From contig CAKTWP010000043.1 in NCBI GenBank assembly GCA_934630705.1, positions 1 through 5,320 of the forward strand: a stretch of 5,320 nucleotides of DNA, read 5' to 3'. The stretch is from an uncultured Clostridia bacterium. GTDB lineage: Bacteria; Bacillota; Clostridia; Christensenellales; Aristaeellaceae. Shown here piece after piece: positions 5,022 to 5,320 of the stretch (position 1 is its first letter; each line of letters begins with the position of its first letter). The position numbers and the translations under genes were made by a program. Under the pieces are notes generated by a model that was not told the DNA's origin, did no database searches, and saw nothing but the letters and a program-made list of their open reading frames with translations.

Positions 5022-5099
5022 GCATCAGTCAAAGGTAAATCCTCCGCCTTTGGTCATAATAATCGGGGTGTATTCAACACGGAGAACGTTTCCCTCATT
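5022..5099. other. Short spacer beside the tRNA half-gene
   Basis: No gene is recognisable. CAAAGG (5030-5035) and CCTTTG (5047-5052) form a 6-bp inverted repeat with an 11-nt spacer, close to the presumed attachment core. Such a repeat could be an integrase arm site, but nothing in the sequence proves it. Confidence 0.35.
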
Positions 5100-5144
5100 A
5101 AAAAAACGCGCCGCCCATCCCGTGTAAGCGGGGACAGGCGGCGC
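5100..5144 (-). terminator. Rho-independent terminator of the Asp-rich protein gene
   Basis: GCGCCGCC and GGCGGCGC (5137-5144 and 5108-5115) form a perfect 8-bp stem; TCCC/GGGA inside extends it. On the minus strand the stem is followed by G and seven T residues (complement of 5100-5106). It lies about 32 nt past the stop at 5176. Confidence 0.88.
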
Positions 5145-5175
5145 ATCTATGCTTTCGGGAGCGCGTCAGGCGGGA

Positions 5176-5320
5176 TTAATCGTCGTCGTCGTCATCGTCG
5201 TCATCGTGATCGTCATCGCGGTCATCATCGTGATGATCGTCGTGATCGTCGTCGCGATCAGGCTGGCGGTTGTCGTTTGAGGGGGCGGGCTCGCTGCGCT
5301 CCACGTCATATTCGAGGACG
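5176..5320 (-). CDS. C-terminal end of a protein with an Asp/His-rich tail (partial, possibly PepSY)
   Basis: The frame is open from the right window edge to TAA at 5176-5178, giving the last 47 residues. It begins VLEYDVERSEPAP, then SNDNRQPD, then a tail of about 27 residues made only of Asp, His and two Arg, ending in nine Asp. The tail is strongly acidic and could bind divalent cations; this is inference from composition. VLEYDVE resembles the end of PepSY domains, which commonly close with a TGxVLxYDxE-like strand, and some Bacillota PepSY proteins have acidic tails; confidence in that family is low. Reality of the frame is supported by the terminator directly after its stop. Tandem GAC/GAT codons make this stretch a simple-sequence repeat prone to length change. 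The 5' end, start and any signal peptide lie outside the window. Confidence 0.7.
   Translation of the reverse strand, partial: VLEYDVERSEPAPSNDNRQPDRDDDHDDHHDDDRDDDHDDDDDDDDD

Noticed and set aside
4977..5070. A complete tRNA including an acceptor strand CACCCCG near 5064-5070
   Set aside because: Only four of seven acceptor pairs would form, there is no D-arm consensus, and the anticodon stem has only two or three pairs. Only the 3' half is tRNA-like.
5161..5260. CRISPR-like or tandem array from the repeated GTC/ATC triplets
   Set aside because: The repeats are triplet codons for Asp and His in an open frame, with no spacers of uniform length.

Overview
The window reads as a stretch of a Bacillota (clostridial-type) chromosome. 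The reasons are sigma-A style promoters (an exact TTGACA with an extended -10), strong AGGAGG/AAGGAG ribosome binding sites, an ATP-type phosphofructokinase preceded by a tiny DUF2007-like gene, and a secreted CotH-family protein. The coding DNA is GC-leaning, as in several gut clostridial lineages. The exact taxon cannot be read from this sequence.

Layout, left to right. 1-129 is a short GC-rich stretch with no convincing gene. 130-165 is a 16-bp perfect hairpin that should terminate the minus-strand operon 1485-185. That operon holds a 72-aa DUF2007-like protein followed 32 nt later by 6-phosphofructokinase. Its promoter (1588-1617) lies inside the longest open frame of the small gene, which fixes the shorter start. 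Divergent from it, 1729-3003 (plus) encodes an M20 metallopeptidase of the Gly-X carboxypeptidase/CPS1 type. 3004-3352 lies between convergent genes and is crowded with inverted repeats. 3353-4600 (minus) encodes an exported CotH-family protein with an eroded kinase active site. It has a strong promoter at 4839-4867, a pair of TGTWACA boxes 42 bp apart, and a leader of roughly 230 nt with hairpins and a 5-codon mini-ORF.

From about 4907 to 5021 the minus strand carries a terminator and the 3' half of a tRNA gene (anticodon loop through encoded CCA). No D-arm or 5' acceptor strand accompanies it. This is the usual footprint of site-specific integration into a tRNA gene. By the normal geometry, the chromosome would lie to the left and an integrated element to the right. 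5176-5320 is the C-terminal end of a minus-strand gene with an extreme Asp/His tail, followed by a strong terminator (5100-5144).

How the genes fit together: pfkA and the small gene form one glycolytic transcription unit. The peptidase and the CotH-like protein look like independent single-gene units, and no pathway linking them is visible. The points most worth follow-up are the tRNA half-gene, the PFK with several substituted active-site and effector-site positions, the likely pseudokinase CotH, the M20 enzyme lacking the GGHSS loop, and the palindrome-rich convergent spacer.
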